Part shown: one piece after another, positions 42,016 to 53,859 of the stretch
Layout of the letters: each line of letters begins with the position of its first letter
How positions within the stretch are numbered: position 1 is the first letter of the stretch
Assembly (NCBI RefSeq): GCF_042186555.1
Contig: NC_133326.1
Coordinates: forward strand, 494,535,232 to 494,599,231
DNA length: 64,000 nucleotides
Direction: 5' to 3'
From: Aquarana catesbeiana
Lineage: Eukaryota; Chordata; Amphibia; Anura; Ranidae
Made by a program: the position numbers and the translations under genes
The notes under the pieces: generated by a model
What the model was told of the DNA's origin: nothing
Seen by the model: only the letters and a program-made list of their open reading frames with translations
Databases searched by the model: none

Positions 42016-42138
42016 GTTGATAAACAGGTCAGAAGAACAACCAGTTGATCTTTTTCTTCACTTCTCTCCTCTTATGCAGAAAAGGGATGGCAGAAAAAGA
42101 TCAACTGGTTGTTTTTATGACCTATTTATCAACAATAA
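42016..42138. repeat. Hairpin with ~43-bp arms
   Basis: TTGTTGATAAACAGGTC...CAACCAGTTGATCTTTTTC (42016-42058) pairs with 42096-42138, with an unpaired loop of about 37 bp. Flanks show no duplication. Confidence 0.8.
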
Positions 42139-42260
42139 ACATTATCCTGGACTCTCATCTATTTTTGGTCTGGCGCTCTTACAGTTCTGTAAATGAGAGC
42201 TTGAAAACTAATATACCCGAATGTGTGAAACTGACAAAACAGCACCACCTTCTAGATTAA

Positions 42261-42609
42261 GACTGGGGGTCACACTTGTGCAGTGCGGGACATGACAATC
42301 TCACTGCATTCCTGTGCACGTCACATGCGATGTCTGTGCGGTGTGATTTGAGACAAAGATTTTGTATGGTTCAAATTGCACATCCGCACCAAAATGGCGC
42401 AGGACCCATTTTCTTCCACACCTAAATCGCATCGCATGGGTGTTCATGGCAATCGCACTGCATTTGGTGATCTGTTTCGGGGTGTTGTTAATCTAACATT
42501 GTCACCCGCAGCAGATTGCATGGACACCATGCGATTGCTATGCAGTGCAATTCGGGGAAACACAGCAAATCTTGTGCATTTCTTGCATCACATCAGTGTG
42601 AACCAGGGC
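42261..42609. mobile_element. TAA-flanked MITE, 349 bp, copy B
   Basis: TAA at 42258-42260 and 42610-42612. Right end inverted GCCCTGGTTCACACTGATGT matches the family at 36981; the left end GACTGGGGGTCACACTTGTG is diverged. Confidence 0.8.
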
Positions 42610-42612
42610 TAA

Positions 42613-42976
42613 AATATTAATATATAATATTTTCTGATTCAATCGTTTTTATTGTTTTTTGTGAAAAGAAAAATACAAGACTTTTCCAATAGTAAAGTGT
42701 ACAGGTGTACAATGAAACAATAAAAACTTGTATATAACAATCAAAGAAGTGCTTAACAGCAAAATATCCTAACAGCTAAGTCAAGCATAATGCTCGGGTC
42801 AGATATAGTGTGAGGTGTCATTTGAAAGCAGTATCCCCGCCTGGGGTCAAGGAAGCCAGGGAGGGCTTACTGCAAAATCTCATAAATTTAAAACTCTGTA
42901 ATTAAGTTAAAATACAGCACCCAAATCCCCCCTCCACCAGGGAAGAGGGGTTAAAAGGGCTCAGAAAACCATAGAG
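42613..42976. other. Unassigned, possibly retroelement 3' sequence
   Basis: Continues after the MITE at 43162-43700. T-rich start and purine-rich blocks, but no frame or ends could be assigned. Confidence 0.35.
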
Positions 42977-43161
42977 CAGTGGTTCTCAACTCCTGTCCTC
43001 AGGACCCACTAACAGGCCAGATTTTAAGTATTACCTTGGGGAGATGCAGACTAAAATACTCCAATCACTGAGCAGCAAATGATATCACCTGTGATGTATT
43101 TCAGTTATCTTGAAAACCTGGCCTGTTAGTGGGTCCGGAGGAGAGGAGTTGAGAACCACTG
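42977..43161. mobile_element. Palindromic hAT-type MITE, 185 bp, copy 2
   Basis: CCATAGAG at 42969-42976 and 43162-43169 is an exact 8-bp duplication. Ends CAGTGGTTCTCAACTCC and mirror. Same family and exactly the same length as 21843-22027. Confidence 0.93.
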
Positions 43162-43869
43162 CCATAGAGAGATAAAACCATGACCTTTCTGGGAGAACAA
43201 TACTTATATAAGCAGCATGTCACAGAATGCACAACTGATAAAGGAAAAAAAAAATGTACAACATGAGTACAACCGAGTATAAAGGATGCAAAAAAAAAAG
43301 GGTTAAGAAAAAAAAAAAGAAAAAGGAGTACAGGAGGAAATAGGGAAAAGAGGGAGGTAGGAGAAGAATACCCACTCAGGAGGCCGCCACTGCCCAACCA
43401 CCAGTCTGCCACTATTCAGGTGGTAGTTTTAGGTAAGACAGCCAAGGGTTCCAAACAGCGATTGCTTATCTCAAAAAGTGTACTGACAATTTTTTTTTTT
43501 AATAAGGACGATCCAAGTATGTTTGCGTTTCAACAAGGATAGGTTGATCACAGGGCTTTTCCAAGCCATGACAATTGCTATCTTAGCCGCCAGGAAGATA
43601 AAACGAATTAATGATTGAATGTGTTTAGGAACGTTTTAGGTTCATTAAGAAGTTCGACCCGAGTCTTCACAATTTTTACCACAGTTACAGCAGATCAGGG
43701 AGTGAACTAATATGCAATATTTTAAATTAACATGACTACATTTTATAGGCCCTGGTCATAATAAATAAATCAAAAATGTACAAATTAAATATTAGAGGGG
43801 CAATGAAATGAAAATTCTAGACCAAAACCAAAAATTCAGGATGCACTTGGCTGAAAACCAAAATGGACA

Positions 43870-43877
<8 letters not shown>
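43162..43877. other. No recognised gene or element
   Basis: Purine-rich at 43240-43350, otherwise undistinguished. Confidence 0.4.

Positions 43878-43949
<72 letters not shown>
43878..43949. repeat. (AT)n microsatellite
   Basis: About 35 AT units. Confidence 0.95.
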
Positions 43950-43950
<1 letters not shown>

Positions 43951-44279
43951 TATATAATTGTATCATATTTGACTTTTTAATTAAAAGTTTTTGGAGCACT
44001 TTTGCGTTAAAAAAAAGCCCAAGAGAAGCTCAGGAAAAATGCATCCCTTTAAATTCTATGTACAGTGGATATAAAAAGTCTACACACCCCTGTTAAAATG
44101 TCAGGTTTCTGTGATGTAAAAAAATTAGACAAAGATAAACCATTTCAGAACTTTTCCCACTTTTAATGTGACCTATAAAACTGTACAAATCAGTTGAACA
44201 AGTGAAATCTTTTAGGTGGAGGGAAGTAAAAATAAAAAAAACAAAAATAATATGGTTGCATACGTGTGCACACCCTTAA

Positions 44280-44636
44280 GGGCCCTTTCACACTGGCAGC
44301 GCCCAGGTGTCGGTGGTAAAGTGTCGCTTTTTTAAGCGGTGTTTTACCATATTTTTTGCAGCGCTTTTTGGCTGCTAGCGGGGCGCTTTGCAACCCCCGC
44401 TAACGCCCGAAAAAGGGTTAAAAGCGCACCCGCAAAGCGCCGCTGTCCATTGATTTGAATGATCAGGGGCGTATTAGGAGCGGTGTATACACCGCTCCTA
44501 CATCGCCTCAAAGATGCTGCTTGCAGGACTTTTTTGCAGCACTCGGGCTTTCACATTGGAGTGAAAGGAGATGCGATTTACAGGCGCTATTTTTAGCACT
44601 ATAGCACCTGTAAAGTGCCTCGGTGTGAAAGGGGTC
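44280..44636. mobile_element. TAA-flanked MITE, 357 bp
   Basis: TAA at 44277-44279 and 44637-44639. Ends GGGCCCTTTCACAC and, inverted, GACCCCTTTCACACCG. Younger than the Tc1 element that holds it. Confidence 0.85.
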
Positions 44637-44639
44637 TAA

Positions 44640-45649
44640 ACGAATACTTTGTTGAAGCACCTTTTGATGTTATTACAGCACTCAGTCTTTTGGAGTATGA
44701 GTCTATTTAGCATGGCACATTTTGACTGCAATATCTGCCCACTCTTCTTTGCAAAAACAATCTGTCAGAATGCAAGGGCATCTTCTGTGCACAGCCCTCT
44801 TCAGATCACTCCACAGATTTTCAATCTATTCAGGTCTGGGCTCTGGCTGGGCCATTCCAAAACTTTAAACTTCTTCTGGTGAAGCCATTCCTTTGTTGAT
44901 TTGGACGTATGCTTTGGGTCGTTGTCATGCTGAAAGATGAAGTTTCCTCTTCATGTTCAGCTTTCTAGCAGAAGCCTGAAGGTTTTGTGCCAATATTGAC
45001 TGGTATTTGTAACTGTTCATAATTCCCTCTACCTTGACTAAGGCCCCTGTTCCAGCTGAAGAAAAACAGCCCCAAAGCATGATACTGCCACCATGCTTCA
45101 CTGTGGGTATGGTGTTCTTTTGGTGATGTGCAGTGTTGTTTTTGCGCCAAACATATTATTTGGCATTATGGCCAAAAAGTTCAACCTTTTGCGTTTCATC
45201 AGACCATGACACATTTTCCCACATGCTTTTGGGAGACTTCAGATGTGTTTTTGCAAAATCTAGCCGGGCTTGGATGTTTTTCTTCGTAAGAAAGGGCTTC
45301 CGTCTTGCCGCTCTACCCCATAGCCCAGACATATGAAGAATACGGGAGAATGTTGTCACATGTACCACACAGCTAGTACTTGCCAGGTATTCCTGCAGCT
45401 CCTTTATTAATGTTGCTGTAGGCCTCTTGGCAGCCTTCCTGGCCAGTTTTCTCATCTTTTCATCAATTTTGGAGGGACGTCAGTTCTTGGTAATGTCACT
45501 GTTGTGCCATATTTTCTCCCCTTGATGACTGTCTTCACTGTGTTCAATGGCATATCTAATGCCTTGGAAATTATTTTGTACTCTTCTCCTGACTGATACC
45601 TTTTAACAATGAGATCCCTCTGATGCTGTGGAAGCTCTCTGCGGACCAT
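44640..45649 (-). pseudogene. Tc1-like transposase, minus strand, several breaks
   Basis: ATG at 45649. N-terminal HTH (HQRDLIVKRYQSGEEYKIIS), a frame change near 45452, then KKNIQARLDFAKTHLKSP and SWSDETQKVELFGHNAK to 45156, stop, then YVWRKNNTAHHQKNT and SSAGTGALVKVEG in a third stretch. The catalytic second Asp region (near 44935) is degraded. The C-terminus is heavily mutated before the MITE. Confidence 0.85.
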
Positions 45650-46029
45650 GGCTTTTGCTGTAGGATGCGACTAAAAAAATGTCAGGAAAGACCTACTAGA
45701 ACAGCTGAACTTTATTTGGGGTTTATCAGAGGCACTTTAAATGATGGCAGGTATTTAACATGAGTTTCAATGTGATTGCTTAATTCTGAACACAGCTACA
45801 TTCCCAATAATAAGAGGGTGTGCACACTTATGCAACCACATTATTTTAGTTTTTTTATTTTTACTTCCCCCCTCTAAAAAATTTCAGTTTGTTTTTCAAT
45901 TGAGTTGTACAGTTTATAGGTCACATTAAAGGTGGAAAAAGTTCTGAAATTTTTTATCTGTCTCATTTTTTTACATCACAGAAACCTGACATTTTAACAG
46001 GGGTGTGTAGACTTTTTATATCCACTGTA

Positions 46030-46365
46030 TGTCTTCACACTGGTCCATTGCGCACAACGCATCAAAAACGCACCCGTGTTGCATGTTTGATGTGGTTTTT
46101 GAGTCACATGACCTATGAAAGTCAAGGCAAATTTGCAGGCATTTTTTGGTGGCCCTTATCGGCACCTTTTTTTCTATCTGCAAAGCACCAGTAACCCTAT
46201 TTTGGGGCGATAACTTTTGGCGGTGATATATTGGTGCATTCTCTACTAAATATACATTCACTTTAAAAGGTGAGGGCCCTGGGCATTACTACATAGTGAG
46301 TCACTGACCTGGAACAAGCATGCAGCCAGAAAACTCTAAGCTTCTCTTCTGCATTATGCTCGCCA
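46030..46365. other. No recognised gene or element
   Basis: Short spacer between two Tc1 elements. Confidence 0.4.
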
Positions 46366-46367
46366 TA

Positions 46368-46905
46368 CAGTGAGGGAAACCGTGAGAGACAGAACAAGTA
46401 AAAAATCCAGAAAAATGCATTTCAAAAAAGTTATAAATTGATTTGCATTTTAAATGAGTGAAATAAGTATTTGATCCCTTTGCAAAACATGACTTAGAAC
46501 TTGGTGGCAAAACCCTTGTTGGCAATCACAGAGGTCAGACGTTTTGGCCACCAGGTTTGCACACATCTCAGGAGGGATTTTGTCCCACTCCCCTTTGCGG
46601 ATCCTCTCCAAGTCATTAAGGTTTCAAGGCTGACGTTTGGTAACTCGAACCTTCAGGCTCCCTCCACATGTTTTCTACGGGATTAAGGTCTGGAGACAGG
46701 CTAGGCCACTCCAGGACCTTAATGTGCTTCTTCTTGAGTCACTCCTTTGTTGCCTTGGCCGTGTGTTTTGGGTTATTGTCATGCTAGAACACCCATCCAT
46801 GACCCATTTTTAATGTCCTGGCTGAGGGAAGGAGGTCCTCGCCCAAGATTTGACTGTACATGGCCCCTTTGAGGCAGTTATAGTTGTCCTGTCCCCTTAG
46901 CAGAA
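46368..46905 (-). mobile_element. Tc1-like transposon, truncated copy 7
   Basis: Left end CAGTGAGGGAAAC next to TA and AAATAAGTATTTGATCCCTT at 46460-46480, the hallmark of a further Tc1 lineage. The minus-strand C-terminal half of the transposase follows, with many breaks. Ends abruptly near 46905. Confidence 0.78.
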
Positions 46906-48069
46906 AAAAATACTCTTTTCCCTCACTGGGTAGTTTCAATTTCAATCAGTTTCACCATACAAAAATGACTGAACAGCCCAATGGAACCTATTTCTATTGA
47001 AACTATAAAATGATCTAAACTTTTAATAGGTTCTTGATCAATTGGTCATTTTATTTTACTGCACAATGGTTGAAAATGGTTGCAATTGTCTAAAAATTGC
47101 CAAGTGCATGGGTAGCATTAGATCTGGGGGGAAGCAACCATCGATCATGAAGAACACAGGTCAAACAAAGGAACGGCTTGCAGAGGAATATAAATCATTT
47201 GACAGACAGGAAGAAACTATTATAATTTCTGGAAAAAAATGTTTTGCTGCTGTGATTGGAGTTCTTCAGTCATGTTGGAAGTCAAACCCTGCTGTTCTCT
47301 ATTGCTACACTTGTCTTTTGCTGAGTACTAATATTATTCACCTTTTTGTCTCTATTGCACAAATAATGTCATAAAAATACATGAAGGTTAAGAAAAGGCT
47401 TTTGGCCAGGCAATTCTAATGATCCAAAAGACAAAATACTAGGAGGGAAGGAAGGAAAGGTTCAGGTTTCTGCTTCACAGCAGCACACAATCCCTTCTGG
47501 AAAGAGACCAGCTAATTTTATATTGATATGGAACTTGGAAGATGCTTGGTTTCTGATATTAGCAGCAGGGGACCCTCAGGGAATAGCACTCCAAACCCCA
47601 TCTACTGTTTTTCCATTGATTTTATACAATGCACATTGAAGAGCTTAGGGACAAGAAAGTGATGCCAATGTAAAACTATCTACTGGGGAGGAAGGGAGAT
47701 ACACAAGGTGAATGGTTCATTAAAGAATTGGCAAGACTAAAAATATTTTTTACTGAACAAAAGGCCCTGAAAAGTGACTTTCAAGATATGCTTTTAATGT
47801 AGGAGGCCAGGCAGTGTAATTATTGTTAATTAAATGGATCACTGCCCAACTTTTAATTTCGCACAGTACAGGGAATGGGGTAGTGACACCTACACTTTAC
47901 ATAACATCGATGATGAAGAAACGGTGAACCAGCAGAGTGAAACATGGTGTAGTAAGGCATAAGGCATAACACAGCTAAAACCACCAATCACTTTTATTTT
48001 CCACAAAGAATCCAACTCAACCTTGAACTTGCAGTGGTATACAGAGAAGGTTTATTAACCATTTGACAA
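46906..48069. other. No recognised gene or element
   Basis: A 110-codon frame at 47042-47374 shows no domain or splice context. The rest is AT-rich. Confidence 0.45.
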
Positions 48070-49299
48070 TCACGAGATTATTCATTGATGGATGTGTGCC
48101 TCTAAGATCATTCAGAATTCATTAACCGATGCATGCCTCTAAGATGCCTTTTGGCGGGCAACCTCCTCTAGGGGCAACTAATCGATATAATCCATTGGCC
48201 AATTTTACCATTTGGGCTGATGATCTGGACATTTAAGTACATTTATTTGATTAATTAGATGTTATCCCCTATCAATTGTTTTTTTCTTGGAGAGTTTAAA
48301 TCATGGCTATAACACATACAATTTGAATGGGTGGTACTTTTGGTGTCGCTTAGTGACCTGTGGTCCATGAAATGCTCCCCTGTGCCTTATGTGAGTTGGT
48401 TCATCAGGATGTTGTTGTAGGATGATGATTTAATGCTTATTGTTTTTAAAGAATCAATTCATATTGTGTTCACATGTGCTTCTGAAGAATAGGGTGTTCG
48501 AAATGCGTTGAGGTCTCATGTGGACCACTTATGTAACAAGAATTAGGTTATTGAATATGTGAACCTTGCTTTATATGCAACATATGGATATGGTCTTTTA
48601 CCATTGTTTTTGTGTTATTTTTCATTATATGCACTCAAAGTAATTTTGCTTCAAAAGATGTGTTTTCATGAATAACATAAGATGTGGGCTTATTAGCATG
48701 GTACCTCTTCCTCTTTAAAATTCTACTGATCAGTTAGAATTAATTGACCAAAGCATGCCTCTAAGATAATTCAGAATTCACTGACCGATGCATGCATCTA
48801 AATGAAATCGGCATTAAATGACCGATGCATGCATCTAAAATAACTATGAATTCACTGACTGATGCATGCCACTGAAAAAATTCAGAATTCACGGACTGAT
48901 GCATGCCTCTAAAATAATTCAGAATTCACTGACCAATGACTGACTTGCATGCCTCCAAGATCATTTACAATTCGATGATCGTTGCAAGATTCTAAGATCA
49001 TTTAGATTTCATTGACTAATGTATGCTTCTAAGAGCATTCGGAATTCTTTTACCGATGCATGCTTCTAAGATTATTCACAATTCATTGATTGGTGCATGC
49101 GTCCAAGATTGTTCACATTTGATTGATTGGTGCATGCGTCCAAGATAGTTCACATTTGATTGAATGGTGCATGCGTCCAAGATTGTTTACATTTCATTGA
49201 CTGGTGTATGCTTCTAAGATTGTTCACATTTCAAATATAATTTGGAAAGGTTTCCCCAAGGGGTTTTCTATTGCAGCAAAAAATTCAAAAGTAGATTAA

Positions 49300-50279
49300 C
49301 CACCTCAATACAGGGCACTTACACCCCCTTCCTGCCCAAGCCATTTTTCAGTTTTCAGCGCTGTCGCACTTTGAATGACAATTGCGCGGTCATGTTACAC
49401 TGCACCCTAATTAAATTTTTATCATTTTTTCCCCACAAATAGAGCTTTCTTTTGGTGGTATTTGATTACCTCTGCGGTTTTTATTTATTGCGCTATAAAC
49501 AAAAGAAGAGGGACAATTTTGAAAAAACACAATATTTTTTACTTTTTGCTATAATAAATATCCAATTTTTTTTTTTTTTTTTAACAAATTTTTTCCTCAG
49601 TTTAGGCCGATATGTATTCTTCTACATATTTTTGGTAAAAAAAAATTGCGATAAGCGTATATTGATTGGTTTGCGCAAAAGTTATAGCGTCTACAAAATA
49701 GGGGATAGATTTATAGCATTTTTATTATTTATTTTTTACTAGTAATGGCGGCGATCTGCAATTTTTATTGTGACTGCGATATTGCGATGGACACATCAGA
49801 CACTTTTGACACATTTTTGGGACCATTCACATTTATACAGCGATCAATGCTATAAAATTGCATTGATTACTGTGTAAATGTGACTGGCAGGGAAGGGGTT
49901 AACACTAGGGGGCGCTTGAGGGGTTAATGTATGACCTAAGGAGGTGATTCTAACTGTGGGGGGAGGGGACTGACTGGGGGAGGTGACCGATCGCTGTCCC
50001 TATGTACAAGGGACACGCCATCGGTCTCCTCTCCTCTCTGACAGGACGTGGATCTGTGTTTACATGCACAGATCCACGCTCCTGCTCTGTTACCCAGCAA
50101 TCGCGGGTGCCCGGCGGACATCGCGGCCGCTGGGCACGCGCACCGGGTCCCGAGCGACGCAGCGGGCACGCGCGCGCGCCCCCTAGTGGCTCGGGAGGGC
50201 GAGGACGTCATATGACGTCCTCCCAGAACAACAGAAGCCTCGTCCCGCCGTCATATGACGGTGGCCGGTGGCTTAGTGG
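49300..50279. mobile_element. piggyBac-type MITE, 980 bp
   Basis: TTAA at 49296-49299 and 50280-50283. Left end CCACCTCAATACAGGGC; right end inverted CCACTAAGCCACCGG. Interior blocks are shared with the right-terminal part of the 5.8-kb element. Confidence 0.85.
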
Positions 50280-50333
50280 TTAAAAAGGTATAAGTTTATT
50301 GAAAAAAGTAATCAAATACAAATACATTGATTA

Positions 50334-50529
50334 CCCTGTTTTCCCGAAAATAAGACCTAGCGTGATTGTTGGTGATGGCTGCAATATAAGCCCTACCCCC
50401 CCCCCCAAATAAGTCCTAGTTAAAGTCCTTGTAGGTCTTATTTTCAGGGTAGGGCTTATTTGGGGGGTAGGGCTTATATTGCAGCAATCACTGACAATCA
50501 CGCTAGGTCTTATTTTCAGGGAAACAGGG
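50334..50529. mobile_element. Palindromic MITE, 196 bp, 'ataagac' family
   Basis: CCCTGTTTTCCCGAAAATAA at left mirrors the right end; arms match for about 75 bp and the flanks are TA. The stem also contains a second copy of AGGTCTTATTTTCAGGG near 50432. Confidence 0.85.
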
Positions 50530-50835
50530 TATATTAAAACATGTGCTCTGTAGGTGAGGCTATTACAGGTACATCATAATACAGCCGTGAATATACATGG
50601 AAAACATAGCATGATATAGGTATATATAGTCATACTGGAGAGCTCCAACACATTTCGACCATTAACAATAAAGGTCTTCTTCTGGGGGAATGAGTGAAAA
50701 TGAAGTGAGAATGATTATTCACATTTCATTGATTGGTGCATGCATCTAAGATTGTTCAGTATTTAGTGATTAATGCATGTTTTCAAGATGATTCAGAATT
50801 CATTGACCGATGCATGCGTCTAAGTTCATTCAGAA

Positions 50836-52479
50836 TTAATTTTAGCTCCTTCCGACCTGCATTTAACCTACTTCAAGCAGGTTTTGCATTCCATGGATTT
50901 GTATGGGAACACAAAATCAGCTTGAAGCAAACAAATGTCTATCAGGCAATGGAAGGCCAAAGATTGGCCTAAAAGTTATCTGGCACACTGTAGCTATTCA
51001 CACATTACTTTTTATAGCAAGTAAAGCACAGCCAACAAGTTAGACCCTCATGTACCACTCAAACTAGAATGGGCAGGTACAATAAGGTTCTAGAAAGGTA
51101 AGACTTACAACTACAGTATGATGCTTTTGTATACTCCCGCACAGTAAAGTTTCCGTTGTGTCCTGTCAAACATTAATAAACTGCCCTTCTATTTGTTCTC
51201 AAGGATGGTCTTGATACAATATAATTGATTAGCCATTGGATAGTTTATATCTATTAACATTTCTTGATTGGTCAGAATAACTTGGGGAAAGGTTGTGTAT
51301 AAGTCTTACAGATACAATTCTTGTTTAATGAATAATAAACAGTGAAATCTGACCAATTCCTACTAGTTACAATCCCAGTTCTCTCATTTTCAATGCAATG
51401 TTAAGTCCCTGGAGCTGAAATTTTTGCACAGTGACTCATCACATGAATGCACATACTAATCAGAATGGATACAAACTTGCAATTTCAAAAACGGCATCCA
51501 CGATGTGCAGCTCCAGCAATAGATAAGACCCCAGGAGGAGGATGTAAACGTGAATGCTTACCCCAAGCTAGCCACCCCCAAGCCACACATACATACACAA
51601 CAAGCAGTAAATTGCACTTTTCCCTGACAGCCTTCCATGTGCAATGCAGTTCAGGCGCACCTGCAGGCCACAGAAGGATTCTGTGTAATTTCAGCTAGGC
51701 TATGTCTTGATTAAAGCGGACTGCAGTTACTCTTTGAAAAGCTCCTCTTCCCCCACCAGCTCCAGCTGGGGCTCCATCGCTGTGTTGCAGACCTGGGCTT
51801 GGTGAAACAAGCATCAGAAACACATACGCCAAGATCCCTCATGACACCGACATTGTTTCTGCCATGCACTCCATTTGACCCCCGGAATGGGTAAAAGTTT
51901 TAGCTTCAGCTCTGAACCAGTAGTGTAGGTGAAGTCTGATGTGCATCAATTTGCTGTCACTGTCAGGCACCCAGAGTTGGCCAGAAGGACCCCCCGTGCA
52001 GCTCCACCCCCACTCCAAGAGCTGCGGCCCCGATTTGCTCCAACAGCTAAAGTCTAGCTGGCAAAAAGGAAACCAGGCCCTTGCAGGAGGAAGGCTGTGG
52101 CCCGATTCTGGACCATGGCCCAGTGGTTAACAACCACTGCACTACAGAAAATAAGAACTAGTCGTCTCCTACACAGCAAGCCAAAGTAGGTCACCCTAAA
52201 ACACTGCACTTAAATAATGCAAAAGTATAAAACCAAGAACAAAACAGCTGCTAACTCCAAATATAATACTAGACAACATAAGGTTTGTGCTTTTAATTAA
52301 ATATATAGATGCACAAGTTATGTAGAGTACTAGTGAGAAACTCTACTAGTGAGAAAATTTTAAAATGTTCATCAATTCTTTTACACCACTGTATGCGAGA
52401 AAAACTTCCAATTATAGAATATAAATGCCAATAAAAAATAAAAATAAACGCCACCGTTGTAGATGTCAAAAAGATTCCA
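50836..52479. other. No recognised gene or element
   Basis: Low-repeat AT-rich sequence with no supported exon. ORFs up to 83 codons have no features. Confidence 0.45.
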
Positions 52480-52699
52480 GTGTCCACCACAACTATATGT
52501 AGAGGGACTGACTAATATTCCATGACCAACTAACATGAAAGTCGTTCAGCGGCAGTCAGAGGCTGCTCTGCCACATACAACAGCCTTCAGAGGGAGTAAT
52601 GAATAGGATGATGTTCACCAAGTCCTGGACCACTGACCATATTAAGCCCTTCTTTTTCTTTTTAAGGAGCCATAGGACTTTTGCCAAGTCCCTTTCTAA

Positions 52700-53816
52700 A
52701 TGTTAGTGGACACTAAAACCATTTTACAGTGGCAACAATGGAGTTTACATTCATCTTGTGTTTGGACAAACACATAGACCCTCTAAACAGCAGCCTGCAA
52801 TACCTTGCAGCCAAAAGAAGCATCCTCAGATGCCAGCACATCCACGTTGTAGAATTTTGTGAACGTGCACACTGACAACCAAGTGGCCGCCTGCAAACCA
52901 GAGCAGCTGACGCCTGATGATGGAAGGCCCAAGAAGCCACAAGCAGAATACGCAGTAACGGGGAAAGGAGGAACCCCTGATAGAATAGACCAGAGTCATC
53001 GTCTCTCTGATCCATCTAGAAAGGTCACAGAAGAAGCAGACAGCCCCTTTTTTGACCTGTTTGTGATCACAGTGAGTCTGATTTCCGAAAAGGCCCTGTG
53101 ACTGCCAAATACACCTGAATCGCCCAAACACATCCAGGGCATGTAAGGTAAATCCCTTAGGACATTTTGACCTGGGACACAGGGAAGGCATTAAAATGTC
53201 CTTAGTCAAAAGGAATCAGAGGAGGGAACCACGGACAAGGGCGAAGAACCACTTCATCTTTGTGGATCACCAGGTAAGAAGTATGACATGGTAATGCCTA
53301 CAGTTCCGACACTCTGCGAGCAGAGGCGATAGCAACCAAAAAAGCCACCTTCTGGGACAGAGCAAGCAAAGGAATCTCCCGAATATTTCCAACGGGACGC
53401 TCCTGTAGAACCGAACGCACCCAGAGTAGATCTCACGGTGGTAGAAGCGACTGCACCGGTGGAAGCAGATGACGAACCTCTAGATTAAGAGTACTCACCA
53501 GGGAGTGCGAGATCAGGGGATGCCTAGGAAAAACACTGAGGCCCCCGTGAAGGAAGGTCAAAATCTGAGCCACCGAGAAAGAACGAGGGTAAATGGCAAG
53601 CGCCTCACACCAGGATATGTATGCTATCCATGTCCATTGGTAAATCTTCCCAGAGAAAGGCTTCCTAGCCTTCAGCAGCGTCGTTAACTTCCGCACCTGG
53701 TTCATAACAGCCAGGCCTTCAAAACCAGGGACTGAAGGAGGATGGAAGATCAGTAATTGGGACAGTAGAACCTCCCTGAGAGGCAGGCACCAAGGGACGT
53801 CAGTGACCATGGGCAC
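52700..53816 (-). pseudogene. DIRS tyrosine recombinase
   Basis: Starts with the core-binding part: LLKARKPFSGKIYQWTWIAY, ISWCEALAIYPRSFSVAQIL, FLHGGL (53740-53590). The catalytic part follows in other frames: PSLCPRSKCPKGFTLHALDV near 53180-53120, RWIR near 53015, and VASWAFHHQASAALVCRRPL near 52940-52880. The recombinase would insert the circular DNA intermediate into the genome without target duplication. At least four frame changes; the R-H-R signature cannot be read in one frame. Confidence 0.78.
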
Positions 53817-53859
53817 CAGGTCGGCATACCAAGACCGACAAGACCATCTGGGAACACTA

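Larger units (their letters stand above)
44063..46027 (-). mobile_element. Tc1-like DNA transposon, copy 6 (minus strand), with nested MITE
   Basis: Ends CAGTGGATATAAAAAGTCTA (44063) and its exact mirror ending at 46027, with TA on both sides (44061-44062; 46028-46029). The arms match for roughly 200 bp. A TAA-flanked MITE (44280-44636) sits inside. Confidence 0.93.
48070..50835. repeat. 37-bp 'gcatgc' minisatellite, split by insertions
   Basis: Unit like ACCGATGCATGCCTCTAAGA plus TNATTCAGAATTCACTG. Two units near 48075-48150, about 13 units at 48745-49235, and about three units at 50717-50835. The gap 49300-50529 is filled by a piggyBac MITE and another MITE, so one array seems to have been split. 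Between 48150 and 48744 there is non-repeat sequence. Confidence 0.85.

Noticed and set aside
47042..47374. 110-codon ORF
   Set aside because: No domain, no splice signals and no repeat relation; length is within chance for AT-rich DNA.
48745..49235. CRISPR-like regular repeats
   Set aside because: Units are head-to-tail without unique spacers, and the context is a vertebrate genome; it is a minisatellite.
52088..52138. Possible hAT end (CAGTGGTTAACAACCACTG)
   Set aside because: Two ends appear fused with no interior and no 8-bp duplication; could be chance or a fully deleted element.
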